Shown: positions 25,058 to 34,491 of the stretch, in pieces
Position numbering within the stretch: position 1 is the stretch's first letter
Layout of the letters: each line of letters begins with the position of its first letter
Assembly (NCBI GenBank): GCA_043807765.1
Contig: JAZDFQ010000045.1
Span: 189,184 to 253,183, forward strand
Direction: 5' to 3'
DNA length: 64,000 bases
Source of the DNA: Stygiobacter sp043807765
Lineage (GTDB): Bacteria > Bacteroidota > Ignavibacteria > Ignavibacteriales > Melioribacteraceae
Translations under genes and position numbers: made by a program
The notes under the pieces: generated by a model
What the model saw: only the letters and a program-made list of their open reading frames with translations
The model's database searches: none
Told to the model about the DNA's origin: nothing

Positions 25058-26634
25058 TTAGCCTTAGTCGTATCTTCAGTTATGCGATAGTCCATAATAA
25101 AAGAAAATGCACTCTTCTCTCTTAAAGGCTCGTAATTAATACTTTTCAATAATGTAGTTTTATTCTGCTCTGCAAATTCGGTTAGAACACTTCTGGAAAG
25201 TGAGTACCCGCTCAATTTTAATTCTTCGGGATTTGTTGGTTCAATTTTAGTGAACCAGAAACTTCTTCTGCGTTCAATAAAATCCGAAAGTTTGGATAAA
25301 TTTCTATTCCATATTCCGGAACCGATGGCAGCAGAATCAATTATTCCTTGTGTTGCATCAAACGTATTTATTCTCACAGAAAGAGGAGCTATTTCATCAG
25401 CTAATGCTTGGTTCTGCGTTCGCCGCTGCTGAAGCCTCTCAATTTCGTAATCCAGATCTTTAAGTTCTCTTACCTTAGAGAGAATATTGAATGTAAAGAA
25501 GAAAGTTGCAGCAAATAATATTGCTACAAGCAAATAGCCGTGCCATGCAAATTGGAAAGTTTTCTGATTTTCCTGAACATACCTTGGAAGAAAGTTTGCA
25601 CCAACATGCTGCTTTGCTATTTCATCAAAATATTCAATTGCTACTGCAATTGGCATTGAATACAGTGCAAGATTTTGAGTCTCTTCTTCAGTAAGATGGC
25701 TAGTGTCAAAATTCTCAAATTTTAATTCAGTAACGTTTGCTTCTGGAAATGTGCCAAAGAATGAAAGAATTAAATTTTCCGAACGATCTTCGCCGCAGAT
25801 GATGATGTTATCTAGCTTGGGAACACCGCCATTTTCCATTTCCAATAATATCTTGGAAAAGTACACATCATAAGTGTGAAGATTCTTAGTGCCTATATCT
25901 AGTGTGCTACCAATATGTTTTAGTTTTTGTCCTTCAAGAAAAATCAGCTTGCTGTATTCTTTTCCTATATAAACTATAAGAGAAAAATCTTCCGGGAAAA
26001 ATTTATTGGTCTTGGAAACGTAATAAGATAGCGCTAGTTCTGCGTTTTTAATTGTAGGAATTTTTAGGTAGCGCTTATTGTTTAGATTTGCAAGTTGATT
26101 AACCAATCCAACACAATGAATATCTCCTTCCAAAAATAATCCAAGCATTGTTTTGTCATTAATACTAACAACATCTATCAGGTCTGGTTCTACTGTTATG
26201 CCTTTGGTAGCATGAATATCGGCGACTACGGTTTGCAAAAGTTTTTTCTTGTTGGTTTCCGGAGGCCCGTCGTAATGATGATAATTTACAGTCGGTTCGG
26301 TTACAATAGGAATGTAATCCATTTTTGTAACTTTTAATCCAGCTAACGCCGAATTGAATAGAGCCACATCCGAAGTATCTTCGAGGCGCCTATGGGGATT
26401 TATTCCTTCCGCAGAATCGAGACTATCGAATGATAAATCATCCGAACTAAGAACTCCCATTGATTGATTCTCAATTTCTGCCAACGCTGTTTTAGTACCA
26501 TGCGGAGAATTTTGAGATACTCTGCTCATAGTTAAAGAAGCAGTACGCAATATTTTAATACCGGCTTTCTCTTTAGAGAGAACCGCTATTTTTGCGTCTG
26601 TTCCTTCACAGTATATGCAGACGATAGGTTTCAA
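25054..26634 (-). CDS. PilM-PilN-like fusion protein
   Basis: 526 residues from a TTG at 26634, after an AAGGG. The first 350 residues resemble a degenerate actin-like PilM fold (IVCIYCEGTDAKIAVLSKE, FSLIVYIGKEYSKLIFLEGQ, NIIICGEDRSENLI). A single helix (about 372-390, YLLVAILFAATFFFTF) leads to a coiled coil (about 395-425) and a PilN-like periplasmic domain (SDFIERRRSFWFTKIEPTNP, KLSGYSLSRSVLTEFAEQ). In well-studied systems PilM and PilN are separate and meet through a PilN tail. Here one chain crosses the inner membrane. The gene starts three bases after the PilT stop. Confidence 0.75.
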   Translation of the reverse strand: MKPIVCIYCEGTDAKIAVLSKEKAGIKILRTASLTMSRVSQNSPHGTKTALAEIENQSMGVLSSDDLSFDSLDSAEGINPHRRLEDTSDVALFNSALAGLKVTKMDYIPIVTEPTVNYHHYDGPPETNKKKLLQTVVADIHATKGITVEPDLIDVVSINDKTMLGLFLEGDIHCVGLVNQLANLNNKRYLKIPTIKNAELALSYYVSKTNKFFPEDFSLIVYIGKEYSKLIFLEGQKLKHIGSTLDIGTKNLHTYDVYFSKILLEMENGGVPKLDNIIICGEDRSENLILSFFGTFPEANVTELKFENFDTSHLTEEETQNLALYSMPIAVAIEYFDEIAKQHVGANFLPRYVQENQKTFQFAWHGYLLVAILFAATFFFTFNILSKVRELKDLDYEIERLQQRRTQNQALADEIAPLSVRINTFDATQGIIDSAAIGSGIWNRNLSKLSDFIERRRSFWFTKIEPTNPEELKLSGYSLSRSVLTEFAEQNKTTLLKSINYEPLREKSAFSFIMDYRITEDTTKAK

Positions 26635-26636
26635 TA

Positions 26637-27863
26637 CTAAATGCCCTTCATCAGCTGGAGAATCCTTGTCTTGTTATTCGAATAAGCAACCGCGTTCTCT
26701 TTGGATATTTTTTTCTCTGAATATAATCTCAGCAAATCTTGTTCCATAGTAACCATGCCCTGTGGTGCGCCTTGGTTAATCATCATGTAAATTTCACTTG
26801 TATTATTGTTCTTTATTGCCGCTCTAACACTTGGCGTAACAATTAGCACTTCCTTCGCTAACGCACGTTTACCATCGAGACTTGGAATCAATTTTTGAGA
26901 GACAACTGAAATTAAAACGTCGGCTAAGCGATTTCTGACACGTTCTTGCTCATTCGGATGAACTTCCGCGATTATTCTATCGATTGATTCTACAGCACTT
27001 GATGTATGGAGAGTCGAGAATACTTTGTGTCCGGTATCTGTAACCTCGAGAGCGGCCAAGATTGTCTCGGGATCGCGCATTTCTCCAATTACAATTATAT
27101 CGGGATCTTGACGCAAAGACTGAATAACACCATCTTTGAAGGAAGGAACATCTCTTCCCACTTCTCTATGCTTAATAATAGCTTTCTTGGAACGATGCAC
27201 AAATTCGATTGGAGAAGCAATTATTACTATATGGCTTGGATCAAAATCGTTATGAAAATCAATTATAGCATCGAGTGTTGTGGATTTTCCGGAACCGGTA
27301 ATTCCGGTTATAAGCGATAAACCAAATTTGATATAATTATGGCTCATTGTCTTAACAGCAAACGGATGAAATTCCAGACTCTCTAAGGGGCGGATAGTAG
27401 CTTGAATAGCTCTCATATTCATGGTTAAGCTATCTAGATCAAAATATGCATCACATCTAAATCTTAACTGCTTCTGAATTTTGTCGTATTTAAATGTATA
27501 ACTAAAATCCAAATTTCTGTTTTCCAGTAATGTTTGAATTTGACTTTTATTTAAAATGGAAATAACCAGAGCAGAAGCTTCATCTTCGCTAAATTGGGGG
27601 ATATCAAGTACGCGTTCTTTTTTACCAAACACCCTAAACCAAACGGAGTTCTGCGCTCCGAATCCGCCTATTTCAACGTCAGATGCATTTCTATCAATCA
27701 TTGTTGCAAGAATGTGATTCAATAGATGAAGAAGCATCAATCTATGATCGGTTTGTAATTCTTGAATATGTTCGGCGATATAGCGTACCCTTTCCGGTCC
27801 CAGAACAGTAGATGGAACACGGGAGGCAAATCCGGATAAGATTTGTTTTGCTTCAGCTAGCAT
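26637..27863 (-). CDS. pilT: PilT-type retraction ATPase
   Basis: 408 residues. The hexameric type IV ATPase motifs are present: Walker A GITGSGKSTT (about 187-196, with Ile in place of the usual Pro), VIIASPIEFVH in the Asp-box position, Walker B DPDIIVIGEMRD and the HTSSAVESIDRI His-box. PilT proteins pull pilus subunits back into the inner membrane. There are no zinc cysteines, as expected for PilT rather than PilB. It lies between pilB and the PilM/N gene. The N-terminal 30 residues are longer than in classic PilT. Confidence 0.88.
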   Translation of the reverse strand: MLAEAKQILSGFASRVPSTVLGPERVRYIAEHIQELQTDHRLMLLHLLNHILATMIDRNASDVEIGGFGAQNSVWFRVFGKKERVLDIPQFSEDEASALVISILNKSQIQTLLENRNLDFSYTFKYDKIQKQLRFRCDAYFDLDSLTMNMRAIQATIRPLESLEFHPFAVKTMSHNYIKFGLSLITGITGSGKSTTLDAIIDFHNDFDPSHIVIIASPIEFVHRSKKAIIKHREVGRDVPSFKDGVIQSLRQDPDIIVIGEMRDPETILAALEVTDTGHKVFSTLHTSSAVESIDRIIAEVHPNEQERVRNRLADVLISVVSQKLIPSLDGKRALAKEVLIVTPSVRAAIKNNNTSEIYMMINQGAPQGMVTMEQDLLRLYSEKKISKENAVAYSNNKTRILQLMKGI

Positions 27864-27958
27864 TTTTATTTACCACTCTATGAAAAAATAGTGAGTAAAG
27901 TGATACCTCACATTAAAATATATAAAACCAACCTGATAAGCTCTTTTCAAAAAGCCTT

Positions 27959-29746
27959 TTAATCTTCCATTGTTGCGCCAATAACTTCGTGTATAGAAGT
28001 CAAGCCCATTTTTGCCTTTTGAAAACCGGCGTCGCGCAAACTTAATGTTCCATCTTTTCTTGCTTGCTCGCGTATGGATTCTTCATCAACATCGGAACCG
28101 GCATTTACAATAAGTCTTCTAATTTCCTTTGTAAAATATAGTGCCTCGTGTATTGCCATTCGTCCTTTGTAACCTGAGTGGTTACATTTTTCGCATCCAA
28201 CTTGTTCATAAACTTCACTTCCGGCCCAATCTTTAATATCAAGTCCCGCCAGATGAACATGTTCTTCAAGATTGATAACTTTTTTCTTGCATGCTTCACA
28301 AAGCTTTCTAATTAAACGTTGCGCAACAATAATGTTAATCGCATAGGCAATCAAAAATGGTTCAACACCCATTTTAAATAAACGGGCAACCGCACTTGGT
28401 GCATCATTTGTGTGAAGTGTTGAAAAAGTTAAGTGACCGGTGTTCGCAAGTTTAATCGCTGTTTCAGCTGTCTCCTTATCGCGCATCTCACCAACAAGTA
28501 CAATATCGGGATCGTGACGTAAGATTGCTCTAATAGCCTGTTCAAAGTTCATCTTATGACCAATCTTTAACTGGCGCGCTCCTTCAATTACATACTCAAC
28601 CGGATCTTCAACAGTTAAAACATTTTTCGTAGGATCAATTACTTGGTATAATGCTGCAATCAATGTTGTTGATTTACCACTTCCGGTAGGACCGGTTAGG
28701 ATAATCATTCCTTGCGGAGCAGAAATTGCTTTTACAAACGCTTGATTGGAATAACCAACCAATCCGAGCTTGCTTAAATCTTTTATAACTTTTCTATCAT
28801 CAAGAATTCTTATTACAATACTTTCGAATTTGTTCTTAAGTTCAGTACCAACAGTTGGCAAAACAGAAACACGGAAACGAATTATATGTCCATCAATTTC
28901 GCGTTGAATAAAACCGTCCTGTGCTTTTTCCCTTTCAAATCTGTCCATTCCTTTAGAGCGATCTTTCACAACAGCCATAACAGCTTCCGGCAAAGTATTT
29001 TCTTGAGTGTGCCAGAGCGCAAGTTTTCCATCTAAACGAAAATATATGTCTGTTTTATTGCCGGATTTGGGAAGCAAGTGAATATCACTTACACCTCTGC
29101 GGGTACCTTCTATGAGAGCTGCCTCAATCAAATTTATTAAAGCACTTTTATTTATTTCGGCATCTAACTCTTCTTCGTTTACAGACGCATCGTCTTCGGC
29201 TACATGCATCTCCTCGTTGCTTTCTTGCATCATCTTCAGAAATTCATTCTCTGTCGCAACCAGGTGCCCTATCAATTTATCGTAATCTTTTTTTCGGAGA
29301 TAATTTATTTCGAATTTTTTTACGTTAAGAGCATATGCTATTTTGGCCAAAGCTCTATCTGTTGGATCAACAGCGGCTAATATTAGTTTATCGCGAATTT
29401 TGTCGTCGAACTTAAATGGAACAACACGATGCTCAAGAAGAAGTTTTTTTATTTCTTCGCCTTGCTTAGTCATCATGTTTTTCATTTCATTTATACGCTC
29501 TTCGGGAAGTTCTTCTATTGGAAAGTTTAATTCTTTGAATGCATATAATACAGCAACTTCTCTGAAAATAATATCGTGATCAAATTTGAATTCATCGACT
29601 AGAATCTGCGCAAGATTCCTTTTCAGTTTCGTTTGATCAGAATCTTTGATTTTTAAGGCTTGTTCTAAAATCTTATGATCAATTATCCCTTTCTTTAAAA
29701 GAAGGTAACCTATTTTATCCGTCATTTCTAATTGAGCTTCTAACAT
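27959..29746 (-). CDS. pilB: PilB/GspE-type extension ATPase
   Basis: 595 residues. The N-terminal 165 residues (IGYLLLKKGIIDHKILEQAL) match the MshEN/GspE N-domain that contacts the platform or binds a cyclic dinucleotide. The motor has Walker A GPTGSGKSTT (about 350), Asp-box VEDPVEYVIEGARQ, Walker B PDIVLVGEMRDKETAE, His-box TFSTLHTNDA, and the zinc pairs CEAC and CEKC of PilB/GspE. It drives filament growth. AAGGAATTAAG precedes the ATG, and the PilC stop is 9 bases upstream. The 95-base gap before the PilT gene has no terminator that I can see. Confidence 0.93.
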   Translation of the reverse strand: MLEAQLEMTDKIGYLLLKKGIIDHKILEQALKIKDSDQTKLKRNLAQILVDEFKFDHDIIFREVAVLYAFKELNFPIEELPEERINEMKNMMTKQGEEIKKLLLEHRVVPFKFDDKIRDKLILAAVDPTDRALAKIAYALNVKKFEINYLRKKDYDKLIGHLVATENEFLKMMQESNEEMHVAEDDASVNEEELDAEINKSALINLIEAALIEGTRRGVSDIHLLPKSGNKTDIYFRLDGKLALWHTQENTLPEAVMAVVKDRSKGMDRFEREKAQDGFIQREIDGHIIRFRVSVLPTVGTELKNKFESIVIRILDDRKVIKDLSKLGLVGYSNQAFVKAISAPQGMIILTGPTGSGKSTTLIAALYQVIDPTKNVLTVEDPVEYVIEGARQLKIGHKMNFEQAIRAILRHDPDIVLVGEMRDKETAETAIKLANTGHLTFSTLHTNDAPSAVARLFKMGVEPFLIAYAINIIVAQRLIRKLCEACKKKVINLEEHVHLAGLDIKDWAGSEVYEQVGCEKCNHSGYKGRMAIHEALYFTKEIRRLIVNAGSDVDEESIREQARKDGTLSLRDAGFQKAKMGLTSIHEVIGATMED

Positions 29747-29755
29747 CTTAATTCC

Positions 29756-31099
29756 TTAATTCATTACAGGAGGTTTTGGACTAATAGTAGCTGTCTCAGC
29801 CGAAATTAATGTTAGGCCAATCATAACAATCATGATGAACATTGCAACAAACACTTGAATCATTTCTATTATATTCTTTAAGCGAAAAACTGTTTCGCTT
29901 TCATAATAATTAGCAAGTTGAAGAGCAGTGTTTTTAATCGTTCCGGTTTCTTCTCCCGAGTGAAATCTTGAAAGAGCAGTATCGGTAAAAACTCCACTCG
30001 CTTCAAAAGCTTCGGTAATACCAACACCTCGTTTAATCATCATTGGGATGGCTACGTTTTTAATACGTTGTTCAAAATAATCATTTCCGGTTGCTTCAGC
30101 TGCAATTCTAATTGGTTCGATACTTTCAGCAGAACCACTGTACAATGTGTAAAATACTCTGCAAAAAACTTCAATGTTTGTCTTATGAATAAGTGACCCC
30201 ATAATTGGAAGTTTCATCATGTATTTATCAACAATCAACTTTCCTTGTTTAGTTTTTGCTAACCGAACAAGAATTATTGGTGGAACAAGCATAACAATAA
30301 ATACAAGAAGAAGATTATTCACAAGAAAGTCACTTACATCTAGAGTAAAAGCGGTCATCGGGGGAAGTTCAATTTTAAATTTCACAAACAATTTTGCAGT
30401 CTCTGGGAATATATATCCCACATAAAAAATTACTGCTAAGAACAAAATAAAGACTGTAACTAAAGGAGAAATGAGAGCACTCTTCATATTCTTTTTGAAT
30501 TCTTGTTGACGCTCTAGGAATTTGGCAGTGGCTTTATATATTTCCGCCATGTTACCACTTTTAGAGGCCAACCCAAGCATGTAAGCTGTAAACTTTCCAA
30601 ATATTGATTGATAACGAAGAAATGCGGTTTCGCTATCACCCCCCTTTTTGAGTTCATTGTTAATCTGCTTTAATGTTTCCTTTAATGTCTTGTTCTGAAT
30701 ATCATTAATAAGAAGGGTTAGAATTTCCGAGTAAGGTAGTTTTTGTTCAAGCAGTTCTGCACTAATTTTTACAAAAGAAACGATTTCTTGTTGAGGAGGT
30801 TTCGTGCTAAAATCTAGCAATTTTCTATTTATTGAGACTACTTCATAACCTAATTTTCTAAGTGCGTTAGAGACCTCATCTTTGTTAAACGCACGTTGTT
30901 CCCCCACTATTGGTTTTTCTTTCCCTTTTTTAATCTTATAGAGATAAGTAACTTTCTTCTCAACTGATTGAACTTTAAGCTGATTTTTTTCGGCAAGCTT
31001 TTGGATCTTCTTTTTTGCAAGCGCAAAGGATGGTTCAGTTAATGCACCACTGATTACTTGTCCGTTATTTTTAAGTGCTGTAAATCTTACTTCAACCAT
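29756..31099 (-). CDS. pilC: PilC/GspF inner-membrane platform protein
   Basis: 447 residues. An N-terminal cytoplasmic extension of about 100 residues (KNNGQVISGALTEPSFALAK) precedes the two repeated GspF domains: SFVKISAELLEQKLPYSEIL, SKSGNMAEIYKATAKFLERQ in the first, EVFCRVFYTLYSGSAESIEP and SRFHSGEETGTIKNTALQ in the second. Three membrane helices are visible (near 205-225, 262-282 and 418-438). PilC is the rotor on which the ATPases act. It is the first gene after the three pilin-like genes, separated from them by a terminator, so assembly genes may be made at a lower level than the pilins. Confidence 0.9.
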   Translation of the reverse strand: MVEVRFTALKNNGQVISGALTEPSFALAKKKIQKLAEKNQLKVQSVEKKVTYLYKIKKGKEKPIVGEQRAFNKDEVSNALRKLGYEVVSINRKLLDFSTKPPQQEIVSFVKISAELLEQKLPYSEILTLLINDIQNKTLKETLKQINNELKKGGDSETAFLRYQSIFGKFTAYMLGLASKSGNMAEIYKATAKFLERQQEFKKNMKSALISPLVTVFILFLAVIFYVGYIFPETAKLFVKFKIELPPMTAFTLDVSDFLVNNLLLVFIVMLVPPIILVRLAKTKQGKLIVDKYMMKLPIMGSLIHKTNIEVFCRVFYTLYSGSAESIEPIRIAAEATGNDYFEQRIKNVAIPMMIKRGVGITEAFEASGVFTDTALSRFHSGEETGTIKNTALQLANYYESETVFRLKNIIEMIQVFVAMFIMIVMIGLTLISAETATISPKPPVMN

Positions 31100-31113
31100 T
31101 GGTAGCCAACTAT

Positions 31114-31149
31114 TTATAAAAAAAGCCGATAGAATATTCTATCGGCTTT
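31114..31149 (-). terminator. Terminator between pilin gene and pilC
   Basis: A 28-bp perfect palindrome at 31122-31149 (left arm AAAGCCGATAGAAT) followed on the minus strand by a run of seven T. It lies 25 bases after the first pilin stop. Confidence 0.85.
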
Positions 31150-31174
31150 AAATTAAGAAAAATTACTCTAAAAA

Positions 31175-31561
31175 TTAATTGTTAATAGTAGTTGATGTGA
31201 TGCGATCTGGACCAACGACCATTGTTACTTGAACAGCACTAGTTCCATTGTTTCCTTTTTCATTACCTGTTCCAACCAATGTAACTGTTTGGGCTGCTAC
31301 TGTTGCGGCATATCTTCCGTTTCCTGTTGTATCAATCGACGCTGGAATTGTCCAACCCGTAAATGTATTTCCGCCACCGCCTAATGCTGTTGGTTTTCTA
31401 TAGTACTGCTGTGCTAAGGATGCTAAGTTTGTTAAATCCGATATTGTTGCATCTCTGTTTGCCTGAGAACTGCTTGCCGTAAATACATTAATTCCTACTA
31501 CTACCGCGATACCTACTATGATAACGCCTAATACGATGAGTAATAATTGCTGCTGACCCAT
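31175..31561 (-). CDS. Type IV pilin-like subunit, tandem copy A
   Basis: 128 residues: MGQQQLLLIVLGVIIVGIAV, a long hydrophobic helix, then ATISDLTNLASLAQQYYRKP and a small beta-rich head with GGGNTFTGWTIPASIDTTGN. The layout is that of a type IV pilin, but the leader is only MG and the usual Glu at position 5 of the mature chain is absent. AAAGGAG lies 8 bases before the ATG. It is about 95 percent identical at the DNA level to copy B (437 bases away), including the upstream bases. Located directly before the terminator and pilC. It may be the main filament subunit. Confidence 0.82.
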   Translation of the reverse strand: MGQQQLLLIVLGVIIVGIAVVVGINVFTASSSQANRDATISDLTNLASLAQQYYRKPTALGGGGNTFTGWTIPASIDTTGNGRYAATVAAQTVTLVGTGNEKGNNGTSAVQVTMVVGPDRITSTTINN

Positions 31562-31611
31562 GGTTTAACTCCTTTGTTTGTTGTTTATGATTTAATATTC
31601 CATAAAGGGAA

Positions 31612-31998
31612 TCAGTTATTTATCGTGGTCGATGTGATACGATCTGGACCAACAACCATTGTTGCTTGAACAGAACTAGTTCCATTGTTTCCTTTTTCAT
31701 TACCTGTTCCAACCAATGTAACTGTTTGGGCTGCTACTGTCGCGGCATATACTCCGTTTCCTGTTGTATCAATCGATGCTGGAATGGTCCACCCTGTAAA
31801 TGTATTTCCGCCACCGCCTAGCGCTGTTGGTTTTCTATAGTACTGCTGTGCTAAGGATGCTAAGTTTGTTAAATCTGATATTGTTGCATCTCTGTTTGCT
31901 TGGGAACTGCTTGCTGTAAATACATTAATTCCTACTACTACCGCGATACCTACTATGATAACGCCTAATACGATGAGTAATAATTGCTGCTGACCCAT
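31612..31998 (-). CDS. Type IV pilin-like subunit, tandem copy B
   Basis: 128 residues, differing from copy A at only three residues that I find: NGVY for NGRY, SSVQA for SAVQV. The hydrophobic N-terminal helix and head are the same, and so is the AAAGGAG ribosome site. Most DNA changes are silent, so the coding sequence is under selection or was recently homogenised. No terminator separates it from copy A, so both are probably read from a promoter upstream of copy C. Confidence 0.82.
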   Translation of the reverse strand: MGQQQLLLIVLGVIIVGIAVVVGINVFTASSSQANRDATISDLTNLASLAQQYYRKPTALGGGGNTFTGWTIPASIDTTGNGVYAATVAAQTVTLVGTGNEKGNNGTSSVQATMVVGPDRITSTTINN

Positions 31999-32029
31999 GG
32001 TTTAACTCCTTTGTTTGTTAATACTTTTT

Positions 32030-32410
32030 TTAGTTAATAATGATTGTTCTATAAGAGCTTGCTTTAACATTTATCTGTACTTTCAAAGAATCGTTATTCG
32101 TAACAACTTCGTTTCCTACTCCTATGATTATGGCACTATCTTGAAATGCACTCGCTGAATAATGACCCGCTGCCGTATTTTCAAGTTCGGCTGGCACACT
32201 CCAACCAGTAAAATTTCTGCTTCCACCGCCAAGAGAAGTGGGCTTTAGATAGTATTGTTGCGCCATAGCTGCAAGATTTACTAATTCATTGGTAATTATA
32301 GCACGCTTACTTTCAATAGCGCTTGCCTTAAAAAGACCAACACCAACAAAAACCGCAACTCCAACAATTATAATTCCAAGTACTACTAAAAGAAGTTGCT
32401 GCTGACCCAA
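32030..32410 (-). CDS. Type IV pilin-like subunit, divergent copy C (TTG start)
   Basis: 126 residues starting at a TTG (32408-32410) with GGAG five bases before. N-terminus MGQQQLLLVVLGIIIVGVAV matches copies A and B, and so do LAAMAQQYYLKPTSLGGGSR and FTGWSVPAELENTAAGHYSA. The rest has drifted: the tail reads VVTNNDSLKVQINVKASSYR and lacks GPDRIT. The weaker start codon should give less protein than A and B. It may be a minor pilin or an older duplicate. As the first gene of the minus-strand run it lies next to the likely promoter region 32411-32570. Confidence 0.8.
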   Translation of the reverse strand: MGQQQLLLVVLGIIIVGVAVFVGVGLFKASAIESKRAIITNELVNLAAMAQQYYLKPTSLGGGSRNFTGWSVPAELENTAAGHYSASAFQDSAIIIGVGNEVVTNNDSLKVQINVKASSYRTIIIN

Positions 32411-32572
32411 TGTTTCTCCAAAATTTGATTCGGTAAATTTTTCTAATTGCTTTTAACTGATACTATTCTGTACAATTAAGATTATGACAAAAACCGAACC
32501 AGCCTTAAGGAAATAAATTATTTTATAACTAATTATAAAACAATATAATGAAGACCTCACTTAAAGGAAAGC

Positions 32573-32603
32573 AAAAAGTGAGCTAAAAGTAAATTTAACT
32601 CAC
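32573..32603 (-). terminator. Terminator after aspS
   Basis: On the minus strand GTGAGTTAAA (32603-32594) pairs with TTTAGCTCAC (32587-32578), ten pairs with one G-T, followed by TTTTT. It separates aspS from the pilin genes. Confidence 0.7.
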
Positions 32604-32640
32604 CCGGAAGATTTTACATGTAAAATTGGGGAAAGAGCTA

Positions 32641-34407
32641 TCAGCGAATTTTGATGTTTAACTCTTTTAATTGGTTTTCATCTACAGAAGAGGGACATTC
32701 ATCCATTAGTGAAATACCACTTGAAGTTTTTGGGAAAGCTATTACATCTCGAATAGAATGTCTTCCGGCAAAAAGCATAGCTAATCTATCAAAGCCGAAT
32801 GCAATTCCTCCATGTGGGGGAGCTCCATATTTGAAAGCACCCATTAAGAAACCAAATTTTTCATTCGCCTCTTCTTCAGAAATACCAAGAGCACTGAACA
32901 TTTTAGCCTGAAGAGAAGCGTCATAAATTCTGATGCTTCCGCCGGCTATTTCATTTCCATTTAGTACCAAATCATAGGCTCGAGCTTTAACCTTTCCGGG
33001 GTCTGACTCCATTAATGGAATATCCTCAACTCTTGGAGAAGTAAATGGGTGATGCATAGCATAGAACCGTTTTGTTTCTTCATCCCATTCGAACAATGGA
33101 AAATCTGTGACCCAGAGTAGTGCTGGCTTTGCTTCTAATTGGATAAGATTCATTCTCTTTGCCATTTCCAGACGGAGATGCCCCATAATGCTCAAAGTTT
33201 TTAACTTTTTACCACTAAGAAGTAACAATAAATCACCGGGCTCAGCATTTAATGAAGCAACAAGATTTTTCTTTTCTTCTTCCGTCAAAAATTTTGCAAT
33301 TGGAGCATCGAGATCATTTTCTTTCACACGCATCCAAATTAAGCCGCCAGCGCCAAGTTTTTTAACATAATCAGTAAGAACATCCAATTGATTTCTTGTG
33401 TATTCTCCGCACCCTTTTGCAACTAATCCGGTTACAATTCCATTCGTATCAAGAGCTTCTCTGAAAACGCGAAATTCGGATTTTTCAAAAACTTGGTTTA
33501 AAGTAAGCATTTCCAAACCAAATCGAAGATCTGGCTTATCGCTACCGTATTTTTCCATAGCATCGTCAAAGCATAATCGTTTTATAGGTGTTTCCAATTC
33601 CATATTCAAAACATCTTTGTAAAACACTTTCATTAAGCCTTCAACTATTTCGAATATGTCTTCAACATCTACAAAAGACATCTCAACATCTATTTGGGTG
33701 AACTCATATTGACGATCTGCGCGCAAATCTTCATCGCGAAAACATCTTACAATTTGGAAATAGCGATCTAATCCAGCAACCATCAAGATTTGTTTGTACT
33801 GTTGTGGTGATTGCGGCAACGCATAGAATTTTCCTTTGTGAAGCCTACTCGGCACAAGAAAATCTCTTGCCCCTTCAGGAGTACTTTTCATAAGTACGGG
33901 AGTTTCAACTTCCACAAAACCATTTTGATCAAAATATTGTCTAGTTAGTAAATACATTTTATGTCGTAGCAAAAGACTTTTTTGCATTTCCGGACGGCGC
34001 AAATCCAAATATCTATATTTCAAACGAAGATCTTCATGCGCATCAATATTATCTTCAATTGCAAAGGGAGGAGTGTCTGATTGGTTAAGAATAACAAGAT
34101 GATCAACCATAACATCAATATTACCTGTTGGTAATTGAGAATTCTCGGTTCCTTCGGGACGTTTTCTAACTTTTCCCTCTATGGAAATGACAAATTCACT
34201 TCTCAACTTTTTGCCTATTTCGTGAGCTTCAGAATTATATGATGGTTCAAACACAACTTGCGTTAGACCAAATCGATCGCGTAACTCAATAAAAATAACT
34301 CCGCCTAAATCTCTACGAATAGCAACCCAACCATTAAGTACGACACTTTCGCCAATATTTGTCTCTCTTAATTCGCCGCATGTATGTGTTCTTTTCTTAA
34401 ACTTCAT
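32641..34407 (-). CDS. aspS: Aspartyl-tRNA synthetase
   Basis: 588 residues, the usual bacterial length. An N-terminal OB-fold anticodon domain (HTCGELRETNIGESVVLNGW) leads to the class II core: motif 2 region IVRCFRDEDLRADRQYEFTQ, motif 3 GIAFGFDRLAMLFAGRHSIR. The bacterial GAD insertion lies near 280-410 (SEFRVFREALDTNGIVTGLV). It joins aspartate to its tRNA; whether it also charges tRNA-Asn cannot be decided here. It stands alone on the minus strand, ended by a terminator before the pilins. Confidence 0.97.
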   Translation of the reverse strand: MKFKKRTHTCGELRETNIGESVVLNGWVAIRRDLGGVIFIELRDRFGLTQVVFEPSYNSEAHEIGKKLRSEFVISIEGKVRKRPEGTENSQLPTGNIDVMVDHLVILNQSDTPPFAIEDNIDAHEDLRLKYRYLDLRRPEMQKSLLLRHKMYLLTRQYFDQNGFVEVETPVLMKSTPEGARDFLVPSRLHKGKFYALPQSPQQYKQILMVAGLDRYFQIVRCFRDEDLRADRQYEFTQIDVEMSFVDVEDIFEIVEGLMKVFYKDVLNMELETPIKRLCFDDAMEKYGSDKPDLRFGLEMLTLNQVFEKSEFRVFREALDTNGIVTGLVAKGCGEYTRNQLDVLTDYVKKLGAGGLIWMRVKENDLDAPIAKFLTEEEKKNLVASLNAEPGDLLLLLSGKKLKTLSIMGHLRLEMAKRMNLIQLEAKPALLWVTDFPLFEWDEETKRFYAMHHPFTSPRVEDIPLMESDPGKVKARAYDLVLNGNEIAGGSIRIYDASLQAKMFSALGISEEEANEKFGFLMGAFKYGAPPHGGIAFGFDRLAMLFAGRHSIRDVIAFPKTSSGISLMDECPSSVDENQLKELNIKIR

Positions 34408-34491
34408 TAAAAAAATACTCCTTGTTAGAATTTAGTGCAAAGATAAACATTTATAAAGGGTCGTTCAAACCGAAGATAAGACTTACCTTAA

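Noticed and set aside
32611..32626. Palindrome ATTTTACATGTAAAAT after aspS
   Set aside because: Looks similar to the TTTACA/TGTAAA repeat at 10201, but without spacer and beside a terminator; likely chance.
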